Positions 1 through 9,142 are shown, counted from the stretch's first letter. The stretch is DNA of 64,000 nucleotides from Pseudomonas sp. St316 (GCF_018325905.1 NZ_AP021901.1:2108001-2172000); one strand, 5' to 3'. A program made the numbers and translations. Notes: generated from the sequence alone by a model not told the origin.

Positions 1-383
1 AGTTGTTGTTCGTTGCGCTGCGTGGGCCGCAGGCGGATGTGTTGCGGGCGCTGGTAGAACAGCAAGGGCAGTTTGCCCGGATCGCGGCCTCCCTGAGCCA
101 TCTGCACGCGCACTTCACCGAGCCGCTGAACGTCGAGACCTTGGCCAGTTGCGCAAACATGAGCGCTTCGACCTTCCACGAGCATTTCAAACGCAGCACC
201 TTGCTGTCGCCCGTGCAGTACCTCAAGCGCTTGCGCTTGCTCAAGGCCCAGCGACTGCTGCTCACCGAGGGCATGGGCGTGGCCCAGGTCGCGCACCAGG
301 TGGGGTATCAGAGCTCGTCGCAGTTCAGTCGGGAGTACAAGCGCTACTTCGAGCGCAACCCCGGGGAAGAGCGCGCCGCTTGA
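1..383 (+). CDS. AraC-family transcriptional regulator, C-terminal part
   Basis: The gene is cut by the left window edge; its last 127 codons are visible and it stops with TGA at 381-383. The visible part is a typical AraC DNA-binding domain with two helix-turn-helix units: the first around LNVETLASCANMSASTFHEH and the second around VAQVAHQVGYQSSSQFSREY, followed by the family's usual YKRYF(E)RNPG ending. The effector-binding N-terminal domain lies outside the window, so the ligand and target genes cannot be inferred. A REP pair directly follows it. Confidence 0.85.
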   Translation, partial: LLFVALRGPQADVLRALVEQQGQFARIAASLSHLHAHFTEPLNVETLASCANMSASTFHEHFKRSTLLSPVQYLKRLRLLKAQRLLLTEGMGVAQVAHQVGYQSSSQFSREYKRYFERNPGEERAA

Positions 384-400
384 TCCACTGATGTCACCCT

Positions 401-488
401 GTGGGAGCGAGCTTGCTCGCGATAGCGGTGTGTCAGTCGACATCTGTGTTGAATGAACAATCGCTATCGCGAGCAAGCTCGCTCCCAC
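401..488. repeat. Inverted pair of REP elements (REPIN)
   Basis: Two head-to-head copies of the REP core GTGGGAGCGAGCTTGCTCGC face each other, the right one reverse-complemented, with about 30 bases between them. They sit between the converging ends of the AraC gene and the ETF-QO gene. This is the common intergenic arrangement of REP doublets in Pseudomonas. Further copies occur at 10806, 19992, 53826, 57751 and 62183. Confidence 0.85.
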
Positions 489-522
489 ATCGGGCTGCGG
501 TGCTTCTTCGATGGCAGGCAAC

Positions 523-547
523 AAAAAGGCCCCCATTGCGGGAGCCT
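523..547 (-). terminator. Rho-independent terminator of the ETF-QO gene
   Basis: Read on the minus strand, GGCTCCC and GGGGGCC form a stem around a short loop and are followed by a run of five T. It lies about 20 bases past the stop of the ETF-QO gene. Confidence 0.7.
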
Positions 548-566
548 CGATGTTCAGCGAAACGGC

Positions 567-2231
567 TTACATGTTCGGGTAAGTCGGACCGCCAGCGCCT
601 TCCGGCGATACCCAGGTGATGTTCTGCGAAGGGTCCTTGATGTCACAGGTCTTGCAGTGTACGCAGTTCTGGGCGTTGATCTGGAAGCGCTTCTCGCCAT
701 CTTCCTTGGTCACCACTTCGTACACGCCGGCCGGGCAGTAGCGTTGGGCCGGTTCGTCGTACAGCGGCAGGTTCTTGCTGATCGGGATGCTCGGGTCGGT
801 CAGCTTCAGGTGGCAAGGCTGTTCTTCTTCATGGTTGGTACCGGAGATGAACACCGAGCTGAGTTTGTCGAAGCTGATCTTGCCGTCCGGTTTCGGGTAG
901 TCGATCTTCTTGCAATCGGCCGCGAGCTTGAGGCAGGCGTAGTCGGGTTTGGTATCGTGCAGGGTGAACGGCATTTTGCCGCCGAGGATGTTCTGGTCGA
1001 ACCAGTTGAAGCCGCCACCAATGATCGCGCCGTATTTGTGGATCGCCGGGCCGAAGTTGCGACTGGCGAACAGTTCTTCATATAGCCAGCTGTTCTTGAA
1101 GCTGTCGACGTAGGCGGTCAGTTCATCACCGCCTTCGGATTCGGCGAACAGGCGATCGGCTACGGCGTCGGCGGCAAGCATGCCGGACTTCATGGCGGTG
1201 TGGCTGCCCTTGATCTTGGCGAAGTTCAGGGTACCGAGGTCGCAACCGATCAGCGCGCCGCCCTTGAAGACCATTTTCGGCAGCGAATTCAGGCCACCCT
1301 TGCAGATGGCACGAGCACCGTAGCTGACGCGCTTGCCGCCTTCCAGGTACTGCTTGAGCACCGGGTGATGCTTGAGACGCTGGAACTCGTCGAATGGCGA
1401 CAGGAAGGTGTTGCTGTAGGACAAGTCGACGATCAGGCCGACCACCACCTGATTATTTTCCAGGTGATAGAGGAAGGAGCCGCCGGTGTTCTCGGTGCCC
1501 ATGATGTCCAGCGGCCAGCCGGCGGTATGCACCACCAGGCCCGGTTGATGCTTGGCTGGGTCGATTTCCCAGATTTCCTTGAGGCCGATGCCGTAGTGCT
1601 GGGCGTCGGCATCGCTGTCCAGGTTGAAGCGCTTGATCAATTGCTTGCCGATGTGGCCACGGCAGCCTTCGGCGAACAGTGTGTATTTGCCGCGCAATTC
1701 CATGCCGGGGGTGTAGAGGCCTTCTTTCGGATGACCTTCACGGTCGACGCCCAAATCGCCAGTGATGATCCCGCGCACCACGCCGTTCTCGTCGAACAGC
1801 GCTTCCTGGGCGGCGAAGCCTGGGTAGATTTCCACGCCCAGGTTCTCGGCCTGCTGGGCCAGCCAGCGGCACAGGTTGCCCAGGGAAATAATATAGTTGC
1901 CTTCGTTGTGCATGGTCTTGGGCACGAAGAAGTCAGGGATTTTGCTCGCGGCCTCGGCGTTTCTCAGGACATAAATGTCATCGCGCACCACGGGCGTGTT
2001 CAACGGGGCGCCGAGTTCTTTCCAGTCCGGGAACAGTTCGTTCAGGGCGCGGGGCTCGAACACCGCACCGGAGAGGATGTGCGCACCGACCTCGGAGCCT
2101 TTTTCGACCACGCAGACGCTGATTTCCTTACCGGCTTCGGCGGCCTTCTGTTTCAGTCGGCAAGCGGCAGACAGGCCAGCGGGGCCGGCGCCGACGATGA
2201 CCACGTCGAATTCCATGTATTCGCGTTCCAC
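567..2231 (-). CDS. Electron transfer flavoprotein-ubiquinone oxidoreductase
   Basis: This 554-residue protein passes electrons from reduced ETF to membrane ubiquinone, so it links acyl-CoA dehydrogenases to respiration. The N-terminus has the FAD dinucleotide motif VVIVGAGPAGLSAACRL. The C-terminus holds the [4Fe-4S] ferredoxin-like domain with CPAGVYE and CVHCKTCDI and ends with the family's usual GGPTYPNM. Length is normal for the family. The proposed start is GTG at 2231, with TAGGAG about nine bases upstream; an internal ATG five codons later (2216) is the alternative. It is divergent from etfBA across a 545-base shared control region. Confidence 0.96.
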   Translation of the reverse strand: MEREYMEFDVVIVGAGPAGLSAACRLKQKAAEAGKEISVCVVEKGSEVGAHILSGAVFEPRALNELFPDWKELGAPLNTPVVRDDIYVLRNAEAASKIPDFFVPKTMHNEGNYIISLGNLCRWLAQQAENLGVEIYPGFAAQEALFDENGVVRGIITGDLGVDREGHPKEGLYTPGMELRGKYTLFAEGCRGHIGKQLIKRFNLDSDADAQHYGIGLKEIWEIDPAKHQPGLVVHTAGWPLDIMGTENTGGSFLYHLENNQVVVGLIVDLSYSNTFLSPFDEFQRLKHHPVLKQYLEGGKRVSYGARAICKGGLNSLPKMVFKGGALIGCDLGTLNFAKIKGSHTAMKSGMLAADAVADRLFAESEGGDELTAYVDSFKNSWLYEELFASRNFGPAIHKYGAIIGGGFNWFDQNILGGKMPFTLHDTKPDYACLKLAADCKKIDYPKPDGKISFDKLSSVFISGTNHEEEQPCHLKLTDPSIPISKNLPLYDEPAQRYCPAGVYEVVTKEDGEKRFQINAQNCVHCKTCDIKDPSQNITWVSPEGAGGPTYPNM

Positions 2232-2389
2232 AGGGCTATCTCCTACTCAAGGCTCACAGTTTTTTCTAATTGGAGGTTTGGCGTTGCATCCGTTGTTTCC
2301 TTCGCCAAAAGCGATGAAAGCGACAATGGATGAAACGCGTGTCTCTCTTAAGCGGCGCATTATATCTACACCACTCTCACGGTCCAATA

Positions 2390-2403
2390 CAAACGTTTGT
2401 TTG
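2390..2403. promoter_or_regulatory. PsrA-like box between ETF-QO and etfBA
   Basis: The sequence reads CAAAC, four bases, GTTTG. This matches the box described for the fatty-acid-responsive TetR-type regulator PsrA of pseudomonads (G/C-AAAC-N2-4-GTTT-G/C). It lies in the divergent intergenic region 2232-2776, about 160 bases upstream of the ETF-QO start and 375 bases before etfB. I recall etf genes being reported as PsrA targets in P. aeruginosa. The rest of the interval holds one more inverted repeat (2464-2489) and no convincing gene. Confidence 0.55.
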
Positions 2404-2463
2404 AAATTGCCGCAGCCCAGATAAATCACTGACGTACGGCTTATGACTGACCATTTTGCCGTA

Positions 2464-2489
2464 TTGACCGGAATAGGCGTTCCGGTCAA
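2464..2489. promoter_or_regulatory. Perfect 10-base inverted repeat upstream of etfBA
   Basis: TTGACCGGAA and TTCCGGTCAA are exact reverse complements separated by six bases. They lie about 60 bases from the PsrA-like box, in the region shared by the divergent ETF genes. The symmetry and spacing suit a dimeric regulator, but no T-run follows, so a terminator is unlikely. I do not recognise the cognate protein. Confidence 0.4.
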
Positions 2490-2776
2490 GATACGGGCGG
2501 TTTTGCGCTCGCCGTAGGCTGACTGTTGGTTTCAAGAGCACCTCTAAAGACAGGGCGAAGGCAGCACAAAGTGACGCATTGCGTGGTTCTGACGCGCAGT
2601 TTACACGCCGCGATAATGAATGACTCATCAGTCATCACTGACGAATGGTCTTCACTCCGTGAGCTGGGTCATGTGTGGTTCATGCCGGCGTTTTTAGAGG
2701 TGCCCTTGCGCCCATGAGCATCAACCGCCAGGTTCGCCTAGGCGACTTTTTTTCACCGGAGAGTAACGAGGAATCC

Positions 2777-3526
2777 ATGAAGGTTCTTGTAGCTGTCAAA
2801 CGTGTGGTCGACTATAACGTCAAGGTTCGCGTCAAAGCGGACAACTCCGGCGTCGACCTCGCCAACGTCAAGATGTCGATGAACCCCTTCTGCGAAATCG
2901 CCGTAGAAGAAGCCGTACGCCTTAAGGAAAAAGGCGTGGCGACTGAGATCGTCGTCGTCTCCATCGGCCCGACCACCGCCCAGGAACAACTGCGCACCGC
3001 GCTGGCACTGGGTGCCGATCGCGCCATCCTCGTCGAATCCGCCGAAGACCTGACCTCCCTGGCCGTGGCCAAGCTGCTCAAGGCCGTTGTCGACAAGGAA
3101 CAGCCATCGCTGGTGATCCTCGGCAAGCAGGCCATCGACAGCGACAACAACCAGACCGGCCAGATGCTCGCGGCATTGAGCGGCTACGGTCAGGGCACCT
3201 TCGCGTCCAAGGTCGAAGTGTCCGGCGACAGCGTTGCCGTGACCCGCGAGATCGACGGCGGCGCGCAGACCGTTTCCCTGAAACTGCCAGCGATCGTCAC
3301 CACCGACCTGCGTTTGAACGAGCCGCGCTATGCGTCGCTGCCAAACATCATGAAAGCCAAGAAGAAGCCGCTTGAAGTGCTGACGCCGGACGCTTTGGGC
3401 GTTTCCACCGCCTCCACCAACAAGACCCTCAAGGTCGAAGCGCCGGCTGCACGCAGCGCGGGCATCAAGGTCAAGTCGGTGGCTGAACTGGTCGAGAAAC
3501 TGAAAAACGAAGCGAAGGTGATCTGA
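2777..3526 (+). CDS. etfB: Electron transfer flavoprotein subunit beta
   Basis: This 249-residue subunit pairs with EtfA to form the soluble flavoprotein that collects electrons from acyl-CoA and related dehydrogenases. It begins [20 protein letters not shown], the family's usual N-terminus, and contains the conserved [20 protein letters not shown] segment. The start at 2777 is preceded by AACGAGGA as ribosome-binding site; longer upstream readings lack this fit. The stop is two bases before etfA, so the two genes are one operon and probably co-translated. Confidence 0.97.
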   Translation: MKVLVAVKRVVDYNVKVRVKADNSGVDLANVKMSMNPFCEIAVEEAVRLKEKGVATEIVVVSIGPTTAQEQLRTALALGADRAILVESAEDLTSLAVAKLLKAVVDKEQPSLVILGKQAIDSDNNQTGQMLAALSGYGQGTFASKVEVSGDSVAVTREIDGGAQTVSLKLPAIVTTDLRLNEPRYASLPNIMKAKKKPLEVLTPDALGVSTASTNKTLKVEAPAARSAGIKVKSVAELVEKLKNEAKVI

Positions 3527-3528
3527 TC

Positions 3529-4458
3529 ATGACTATCCTCGTAATCGCCGAACACGATAACAAGGCGCTGGCTCCGGCCACGCTGAACACCGTTGCTGCC
3601 GCCGCTAAAATCGGTGGCGACGTTCACGTCCTGGTGGCTGGCCAGGGCGTCGGCGCCGTGGCTGAAGCCGCTGCGAAAATCGCTGGCGTGGCCAAAGTGC
3701 TGTCGGCTGACAACGCCGCCTACGCGCACCAACTGCCGGAAAACGTTGCGCCGCTGGTTGCCGAGCTCGGCAAGGGCTACAGCCACATCCTGGCTGCCGC
3801 CACCTCCAACGGCAAGAACATCCTGCCACGCGTGGCCGCTGCACTGGACGTCGACCAGATCTCCGAAATCATCTCGGTGGAAAGCGCTGACACCTTCAAG
3901 CGTCCGATCTACGCCGGCAACGCCATTGCCACTGTGCAATCGAACGCTGCGGTCAAGGTCATCACCGTCCGCGCCACCGGTTTCGACCCGGTTGCCGCCG
4001 AAGGTGGTTCGGCTGCCGTTGAAGCCGTAGGCGCTGCCCACGACGCCGGCATCTCCAGCTTCGTCAACGAAGAACTGGCCAAGTCCGATCGTCCTGAACT
4101 GACCGCTGCCAAGATCGTCGTTTCCGGTGGCCGAGGCATGCAGAACGGTGACAACTTCAAGCACCTGTACGCCTTGGCCGACAAGCTCGGCGCTGCCGTC
4201 GGTGCTTCGCGCGCCGCGGTCGACGCTGGTTTCGTGCCCAACGACATGCAGGTCGGCCAGACCGGCAAGATCGTTGCGCCACAGCTGTACATCGCCGTCG
4301 GTATCTCCGGCGCGATCCAGCACCTGGCCGGCATGAAAGACTCCAAGGTGATCGTCGCGATCAACAAGGACGAAGAAGCACCGATCTTCCAGGTGGCCGA
4401 CTATGGCCTGGTCGCGGACTTGTTCGAAGCCATCCCTGAGCTGGAGAAGCTGGTCTAA
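3529..4458 (+). CDS. etfA: Electron transfer flavoprotein subunit alpha
   Basis: This 309-residue subunit carries the FAD site of the EtfAB dimer. The N-terminal half is the Rossmann-like alpha domain, with the conserved [20 protein letters not shown] region. The C-terminal FAD domain shows [29 protein letters not shown] and [11 protein letters not shown], all hallmarks of EtfA. It follows etfB directly and is closed by a strong terminator at 4481, so the transcript is a two-gene unit. Electrons should leave to the ETF-QO encoded divergently upstream. Confidence 0.97.
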   Translation: MTILVIAEHDNKALAPATLNTVAAAAKIGGDVHVLVAGQGVGAVAEAAAKIAGVAKVLSADNAAYAHQLPENVAPLVAELGKGYSHILAAATSNGKNILPRVAAALDVDQISEIISVESADTFKRPIYAGNAIATVQSNAAVKVITVRATGFDPVAAEGGSAAVEAVGAAHDAGISSFVNEELAKSDRPELTAAKIVVSGGRGMQNGDNFKHLYALADKLGAAVGASRAAVDAGFVPNDMQVGQTGKIVAPQLYIAVGISGAIQHLAGMKDSKVIVAINKDEEAPIFQVADYGLVADLFEAIPELEKLV

Positions 4459-4480
4459 TCCGGCGTCTTCACTTATAAAG

Positions 4481-4508
4481 AGCCCGGCCCTTTGGCCGGG
4501 CTTTTTAT
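4481..4508 (+). terminator. Rho-independent terminator of etfBA
   Basis: AGCCCGGCC and GGCCGGGCT form a nine-pair stem with a four-base loop, followed by TTTTATTT. It begins 22 bases after the etfA stop. Confidence 0.9.
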
Positions 4509-4534
4509 TTTCTGCCTCAGAGGAGCGTATCGCC

Positions 4535-5359
4535 ATGGATCTTCGCCGTTTGGCCGGCCTGTGGTTGCTGTGTGCATTGGCGAGCGTGCCCGGCCTGGTT
4601 GCCGCGGCCGGCAAGTGCGAGCGGCTTATCGCTACCGGCAGCCCGGACGCGCCGCCTTACCTCTGGCAGGATCCGCAGGATCCCAAACACCTGATTGGCG
4701 CCGGTGCCGACCTGTTGAAGCAAGTGGCGGCCGAGCTGGGGATCAAGGTCGAGCTGCTTTACGCTGGCAAGCGTGCCCAGGCGCTGGACGAAGTGCGCAG
4801 CGGACGCATGGACCTGCTGACTGATGCTCCCCTGACCAGTACCGGACTCGAGATGATGGATTATGTCCATCCGCCGTTGCTGGAGAATGACTATTTGATC
4901 TGGACTCGCAAGGACTCGACGCTGGTCATCAATCAGCCCGCAGACCTTCACGGTCATCCCGGGGCCTTGTCGGAAAAGTCCCGCATGACCCAGGGATTTG
5001 GCGTCTTTGCCGAGCAGAAATTGTCCCTGGTGCGCACGCCCAACCTGACCCAGGCCTTTCAGAAACTTCTTCTGGGCGAGGTGGAATATGTCCTGGCGGG
5101 GCGCTACTCGGGCCTGGCAATGGCGCAGACACTGGGGATGGCCAACGACCTGCAAGCCGCACCGCAACCGGTGGATAAACCCGGGCTGTTCCTGGCGATT
5201 TCCCATAACTCCGCCTGCAATGACCCATGGTTACGCGGACAGCTGGCGCAAAAGATGACAGAATTGGCCGCGTCCGGCCTGACGGAGGCTGTGTTGCAGC
5301 GCAATCTCGAGCGTTGGAGAACACAGTTGCAGCCACCTGTCAGTGCCCCAAAACAGTAG
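4535..5359 (+). CDS. Periplasmic substrate-binding protein, bacterial family 3 type
   Basis: The predicted 274-residue protein has a signal peptide (hydrophobic stretch about residues 7-23, cleavage after VAAA) and then a two-lobed solute-binding fold. SGRMDLLTDAPLT and the GEVEYVLAG segment are typical of the SBP_bac_3 family that serves polar amino-acid ABC transporters or sensor modules. No permease or ATPase lies nearby, so it may act with a remote transporter or be an orphan. The ATG at 4535 is preceded by AGAGGAG. It is ten bases upstream of the next lipoprotein gene and probably co-transcribed with it. Ligand unknown. Confidence 0.75.
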   Translation: MDLRRLAGLWLLCALASVPGLVAAAGKCERLIATGSPDAPPYLWQDPQDPKHLIGAGADLLKQVAAELGIKVELLYAGKRAQALDEVRSGRMDLLTDAPLTSTGLEMMDYVHPPLLENDYLIWTRKDSTLVINQPADLHGHPGALSEKSRMTQGFGVFAEQKLSLVRTPNLTQAFQKLLLGEVEYVLAGRYSGLAMAQTLGMANDLQAAPQPVDKPGLFLAISHNSACNDPWLRGQLAQKMTELAASGLTEAVLQRNLERWRTQLQPPVSAPKQ

Positions 5360-5368
5360 GGAACATTA

Positions 5369-5728
5369 GTGACTATTCGACCTCTTTTCGCTGCCCTGGC
5401 CGTTCTGGCTCTGGCGGGCTGCGCAGCCGATCCGGCGCCGAATGAACAGATCCGCCTGACCGAACAGGCACTGGAGCAAGCCCGGGCCGTTGGTGCCACT
5501 GCCGACGAAGTGCCTGAATTGAAACTGGCTGAAGAAAAGTTCGCCCGCGCCAAATCCAACATGGCCGACGAATCCTACAAAAAGGCGCGCATGCGGGCCG
5601 AACAGGCCGAACTGGACGCCCGCCTGGCCGAAGCGAAGGTGCTGACCCTCAAGAGCCAGGAGCAACTGAACGTGCTCGACACCCGCATCAAGCGCTTGCG
5701 CAAACAGTTGAGGGAGGATGCCCAATGA
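5369..5728 (+). CDS. DUF4398-type lipoprotein
   Basis: This 119-residue protein starts at GTG 5369 and has a lipoprotein signal with lipobox LALAGC, placing the mature N-terminus at Cys18. The remainder is a charged, heptad-rich helical segment (about residues 30-110, rich in A, E, K and R), as in DUF4398 proteins. Its stop overlaps the start of the following OmpA-like gene by four bases, so the two are translationally coupled. Both gene products are predicted lipoproteins with DUF4398-like helices and may form one envelope assembly. Confidence 0.8.
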   Translation: MTIRPLFAALAVLALAGCAADPAPNEQIRLTEQALEQARAVGATADEVPELKLAEEKFARAKSNMADESYKKARMRAEQAELDARLAEAKVLTLKSQEQLNVLDTRIKRLRKQLREDAQ

Positions 5729-6534
5729 AGCACTCCCACGTATTGGGCGGCCTGGTCCTCGCCTGCCTGGCCAGCTTGTATGGCTGCGCCGGCCAGCGTA
5801 GCGAAGCGGCGCTCGAGCAGGCCAGCACCGACTTCCAGAAGGTCAAGGAAGACGCCAACGTATTGCGTGCCGCACCCCGGGACGTGATCCGCGCTGGTGA
5901 ATCCCTGGCCCGTGCCGATCGTCTGTCCAGCTACTGGGGCAGCGGTGAGGATGTGCAGCATTACGCCTACCTGAGCCAGCGCTACAGTGCGATCGCCCGG
6001 GAGCACAGCAACCAGGTGCTCAACGAAGAACACGCCGCGAAGCTCGAACTGGAACGCCAGCGCCTGCAATTGGCCCTGCGTGAATCCAAGTTGCTGAGCG
6101 TGCAGCAGCAGGGCAAATGGCTCGAAGAGCAAATCATGGCGATGGCGACCACACAAACCGATCGCGGTCTGGTGATGACCCTGGGTGACGTGCTGTTCGA
6201 CACCGGCGAAGCGGAACTGAAGAACTCGGCCAACCGGGTCGTGCTCAAGATCGTGCAGTTCCTGCAGCTCAACCCCAAACGCGTGGCCCGGATCGAGGGG
6301 TACACCGACAGCACCGGCGGCAAGCAGGAAAACCTCAAGCTGTCTCGCGACCGCGCGCAAGCGGTGGCGGATGTGCTGGTGGACCTGGGGATAGACGAAA
6401 AGCGCATCCAGGTCGAGGGCTACGGCGATCAATACCCGGTGGACGTCAATGCTTCCGAGCGTGGCCGGGCACAGAATCGTCGCGTTGAAATTGTGTTCTC
6501 CGACGAAAAAGGCCAGCTCGGCGCCGCCCGCTGA
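5725..6534 (+). CDS. OmpA-family lipoprotein with peptidoglycan-binding domain
   Basis: The 269-residue protein has a lipobox (LYGC, Cys about residue 16), a DUF4398-like helical region (about 20-135) and a C-terminal OmpA-like domain (about 145-260). The OmpA part shows FDTGEAELK, IEGYTDSTG and NRRVEIVFSD, with the Asp and Arg positions that bind diaminopimelate in peptidoglycan. It would anchor the outer membrane to the cell wall. It overlaps the preceding lipoprotein gene by four bases and is followed by a terminator at 6551. Confidence 0.9.
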   Translation: MKHSHVLGGLVLACLASLYGCAGQRSEAALEQASTDFQKVKEDANVLRAAPRDVIRAGESLARADRLSSYWGSGEDVQHYAYLSQRYSAIAREHSNQVLNEEHAAKLELERQRLQLALRESKLLSVQQQGKWLEEQIMAMATTQTDRGLVMTLGDVLFDTGEAELKNSANRVVLKIVQFLQLNPKRVARIEGYTDSTGGKQENLKLSRDRAQAVADVLVDLGIDEKRIQVEGYGDQYPVDVNASERGRAQNRRVEIVFSDEKGQLGAAR

Positions 6535-6550
6535 GGGTTGCGTCACTGGA

Positions 6551-6585
6551 AAGCCCGGCCCCTGTAAAAGGCGCCGGGTTTTTTT
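6551..6585 (+). terminator. Rho-independent terminator after the OmpA-family gene
   Basis: CCCGGC and GCCGGG pair around a loop, and the stem is followed by seven T. It closes the 4535-6534 gene group. Confidence 0.8.
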
Positions 6586-6734
6586 GGCCCTGCAATCGAT
6601 GCACGATGGGTACAGTTAGGGCTGTCACTCCACTGTACTGTCGAGTAATCTGGCAACTGTCCCAGTACACTTCTAAACTGTTCCGGTATCGTTTCCGACA
6701 AGAATAAAATGCCCGTGAAATCGAGTGCTGCGTC

Positions 6735-8177
6735 ATGACCAACCTTCTGCTCTATCAACGTATTGCTCAACAACTGGCTGAAGACATCCGGCGCGGTGTG
6801 TATCAGCCCGGTGAGCGCGTGCCGTCGGTGCGCAAGATGAGCTCGCAGCTCAACGTCAGCCATGCCACGGTGCTGCAGGCCTACGCCAACCTTGAAGACC
6901 AGGGGCTGATCCGCGCGCGGCCGCAGTCGGGCTACTACGTGCACCAGACGCCGGCCCTGACGGCGCCGACGCCGGACATCGCCCGGGTAGAGCGTCCGGG
7001 GCTGGTGACGCGCAGCAGCATCATCCAACAGGTATTGGTCGAGTCGCGCCGTGAAGGGGTGTTTCCCCTGGGGGCGGCGGTGCCAAGTGTCGACTATCTG
7101 CCTGTCCGGGCCTTGCATCAGCAATTGGCCAAGGTCACGCGCTTCCACAGCCCGCGGGCGTTCAGCTACATGTTCAGCCCGGGCTTCGAGCCGTTGCGCC
7201 GCCAAGTGGCGATTCGCATGCGCGATGCCGGCGTCGTGGTGGACCCCTCCGAGGTGGTGATCACCCACGGCTGCGTCGATGCGCTGCAGATGTCCTTGCG
7301 GGTGCTGACGCGGCCGGGGGACTTGATCGCCGCCGAGTCGCCGACCTATTACGGCTTGCTGCAACTGGCGGACCTGTTGGGTCTCAAGGTCATCGAGATC
7401 CCCAGCGACCCGGTCACCGGCATGAGCCTGGAGGCCTTGCAGCTGGCGGCCAACCAGTGGTCGATCAAGGCGCTGGTGCTGACCACGCGCCTGAGCAATC
7501 CTCTGGGCGGCACCATGCCGGAGGAGCGGCAAAAGCAACTGCTGCGCCTGGCGTCGGACTTCGACATCCAGATCGTCGAAGACGATATCTATGGCGAGTT
7601 GATGTTCGAGCAGGGGCGTACCAAGGCCCTCAAGGCCTACGACCGGTTGGATCGGGTCATCTACTGTTCGAGTTTTTCCAAGACGTTGTCGCCGGGGGTG
7701 CGCATCGGCTGGATGATCGCGGGGAAATTCCAGCAGGAAATCCAGCGGCTCCAGACCTTCAGCACTCATTCGGCGTGCAGCGTCACGCAGATGGGGATTG
7801 CCGCGTACCTGGAAAACGGCGGCTACGACCGGCACTTGCGCTATATCCGTCAGGAGTACCGCAAGAACCTCAGCGCCTTTCAGTTGGCGGTGCAGCAGTA
7901 CTTCCCCGAAGGCACGCAGATGAGCCGTCCCACTGGGGGCTTCATCCTGTGGGTCAGCCTGCCGGGGCGGGTCAATACCCAGGAGTTGCATGTGCGGGCG
8001 TTGCAACAAGGCATCAGTATCGCGCCAGGGCTGATTTTCAGTAACACCGAGCAGTTCAACCACTGCATTCGCTTGAACTGCGGCACTCCCTGGAACCGTG
8101 AGGCGGAGCGGGCCTTGATGACGCTGGGGCTATTGGCCACTCAATTGTGCCAAGAGACGGCCAACGGATTTCTTTAG
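6735..8177 (+). CDS. MocR-type regulator: GntR winged helix fused to aminotransferase fold
   Basis: The 480-residue protein has an N-terminal GntR-like winged helix (about residues 1-75, with GERVPSVRKMSSQLNVSHAT) and a class-I aminotransferase domain (about 110-470). The PLP lysine is Lys316 in SSFSKTLSPGVRIGW. MocR proteins are regulators that sense PLP or amino compounds rather than working as plain aminotransferases. The ATG at 6735 follows a 200-base intergenic region after the terminator at 6551. The target is unknown: the next gene encodes a small secreted protein, and no PLP-pathway gene is adjacent. Subtype (YdcR-like or other) is not resolved. Confidence 0.9.
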   Translation: MTNLLLYQRIAQQLAEDIRRGVYQPGERVPSVRKMSSQLNVSHATVLQAYANLEDQGLIRARPQSGYYVHQTPALTAPTPDIARVERPGLVTRSSIIQQVLVESRREGVFPLGAAVPSVDYLPVRALHQQLAKVTRFHSPRAFSYMFSPGFEPLRRQVAIRMRDAGVVVDPSEVVITHGCVDALQMSLRVLTRPGDLIAAESPTYYGLLQLADLLGLKVIEIPSDPVTGMSLEALQLAANQWSIKALVLTTRLSNPLGGTMPEERQKQLLRLASDFDIQIVEDDIYGELMFEQGRTKALKAYDRLDRVIYCSSFSKTLSPGVRIGWMIAGKFQQEIQRLQTFSTHSACSVTQMGIAAYLENGGYDRHLRYIRQEYRKNLSAFQLAVQQYFPEGTQMSRPTGGFILWVSLPGRVNTQELHVRALQQGISIAPGLIFSNTEQFNHCIRLNCGTPWNREAERALMTLGLLATQLCQETANGFL

Positions 8178-8262
8178 GCATCAGCGGCTTAGCTCGATGT
8201 GCTTGTCAGCGCCTCATTATCAGGCGAGCATGGGGGTCCTTGCCGTTACTGCCGTTGTTTCT

Positions 8263-8739
8263 ATGAAAGCCATTGTTCCTGCTGCCTGGGTTTTGATCGG
8301 CCTGTTAAGCGCCTTCCACATGGGGGGCGTCGTCGCGGCAGCCCCAGCGCAGGAAAAACCGACCGCCAGCGCCACGAAGGATGCGCCGAAAAAAAACGCA
8401 GTGGCCAAGAAGCCTTCTGCCAAGAAGGCGGCACCCGCGAAGAAGAAACGCGCGCCCATCGCCTCCAAGAGCAAATCCGCCCACGAGGTCGCCAAGACCC
8501 CATTGCCGCCGGCCAAGCTGGATTTGAGCCTGCCTCAGGAGATGGTCGAGAAACTGCAACCACCGGGGAAGGTGGTGCAGTCCAAGCGTGAGCCGCTCTT
8601 GCCGTCGATGTTCGGCGAGAAACCCGGGCCGTTTCAGCTCAATGGCCGTTTGTTGAGCAATGAAATGCAGCTGCCACTGCGCAATCAGGAGCGCAATGAG
8701 GTGGAAGGCGCGGCGCTGGACTTCGAATTCAAGCAATAA
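8263..8739 (+). CDS. Secreted lysine/alanine-rich protein of unknown function
   Basis: From ATG 8263 the protein is 158 residues, beginning with a signal peptide (MKAIVPAAWVLIGLLSAF; cleavage near VVAAA). Residues 30-75 are very rich in Lys, Ala and Pro (KKPSAKKAAPAKKKRAP) and are probably disordered. The C-terminal half is more ordinary and acidic. Such low-complexity tails are sometimes mislabelled IF-2-like; there is no GTPase domain here. An upstream in-frame ATG at 8230 exists but would bury the signal peptide. Function unknown. Confidence 0.65.
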   Translation: MKAIVPAAWVLIGLLSAFHMGGVVAAAPAQEKPTASATKDAPKKNAVAKKPSAKKAAPAKKKRAPIASKSKSAHEVAKTPLPPAKLDLSLPQEMVEKLQPPGKVVQSKREPLLPSMFGEKPGPFQLNGRLLSNEMQLPLRNQERNEVEGAALDFEFKQ

Positions 8740-8887
8740 ACCTTCGGCAGGCCTGCAGTTCGTCGCTGACCATTCGGTCATCCCACCTTGGGCAAAAAAA
8801 CACGCAGACGGTAATTTAAAACGAGTGTTTTAGCCGTTACTCTGTGTTCTGTTACTAACCATTACCTGTCGTGAGGATGTTGTCGTC

Positions 8888-9142
8888 GTGAAATGCCGTG
8901 AAGGCTGTGGCGCCTGTTGCATCGCCCCCTCCATCAGCTCACCTATCCCTGGCATGCCCCAAGGCAAACCGGCGGGAGAACGTTGCGCGCAATTGTCGGT
9001 CGATAACCTGTGCCGGATCTTCGGCCAGCCGGAGCGTCCGGCAGTGTGCTCGGCGTTCGAGGCCGATATCGAGGTTTGCGGCAGCAGCAGTGAAGAGGCC
9101 ATCCGGCTGATCGGTTGGTGGGAACAAATCACGGCAGCGTAA
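8888..9142 (+). CDS. YkgJ-type cysteine-cluster protein
   Basis: This small protein (84 residues, GTG start at 8888) has the CxxxCxxCC signature (CREGCGACC) near its start, a Cys in NLCRIFG, and Cys in VCSAFEADIEVCG. These match the family of probable zinc- or iron-chelating YkgJ proteins. GAGGATG upstream serves as ribosome-binding site. It stands alone between the Lys-rich secreted protein and a START-domain protein. Metal and partner are unknown. Confidence 0.8.
   Translation: MKCREGCGACCIAPSISSPIPGMPQGKPAGERCAQLSVDNLCRIFGQPERPAVCSAFEADIEVCGSSSEEAIRLIGWWEQITAA

Noticed and set aside
401..488. Possible CRISPR-like repeats
   Set aside because: The repeats are palindromic REP elements in pairs, with no regular spacer length and no cas genes.
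1200..2333. Long plus-strand reading frame opposite the ETF-QO gene
   Set aside because: It mirrors the codon pattern of a confidently identified gene on the other strand, a common artefact in G+C-rich DNA.
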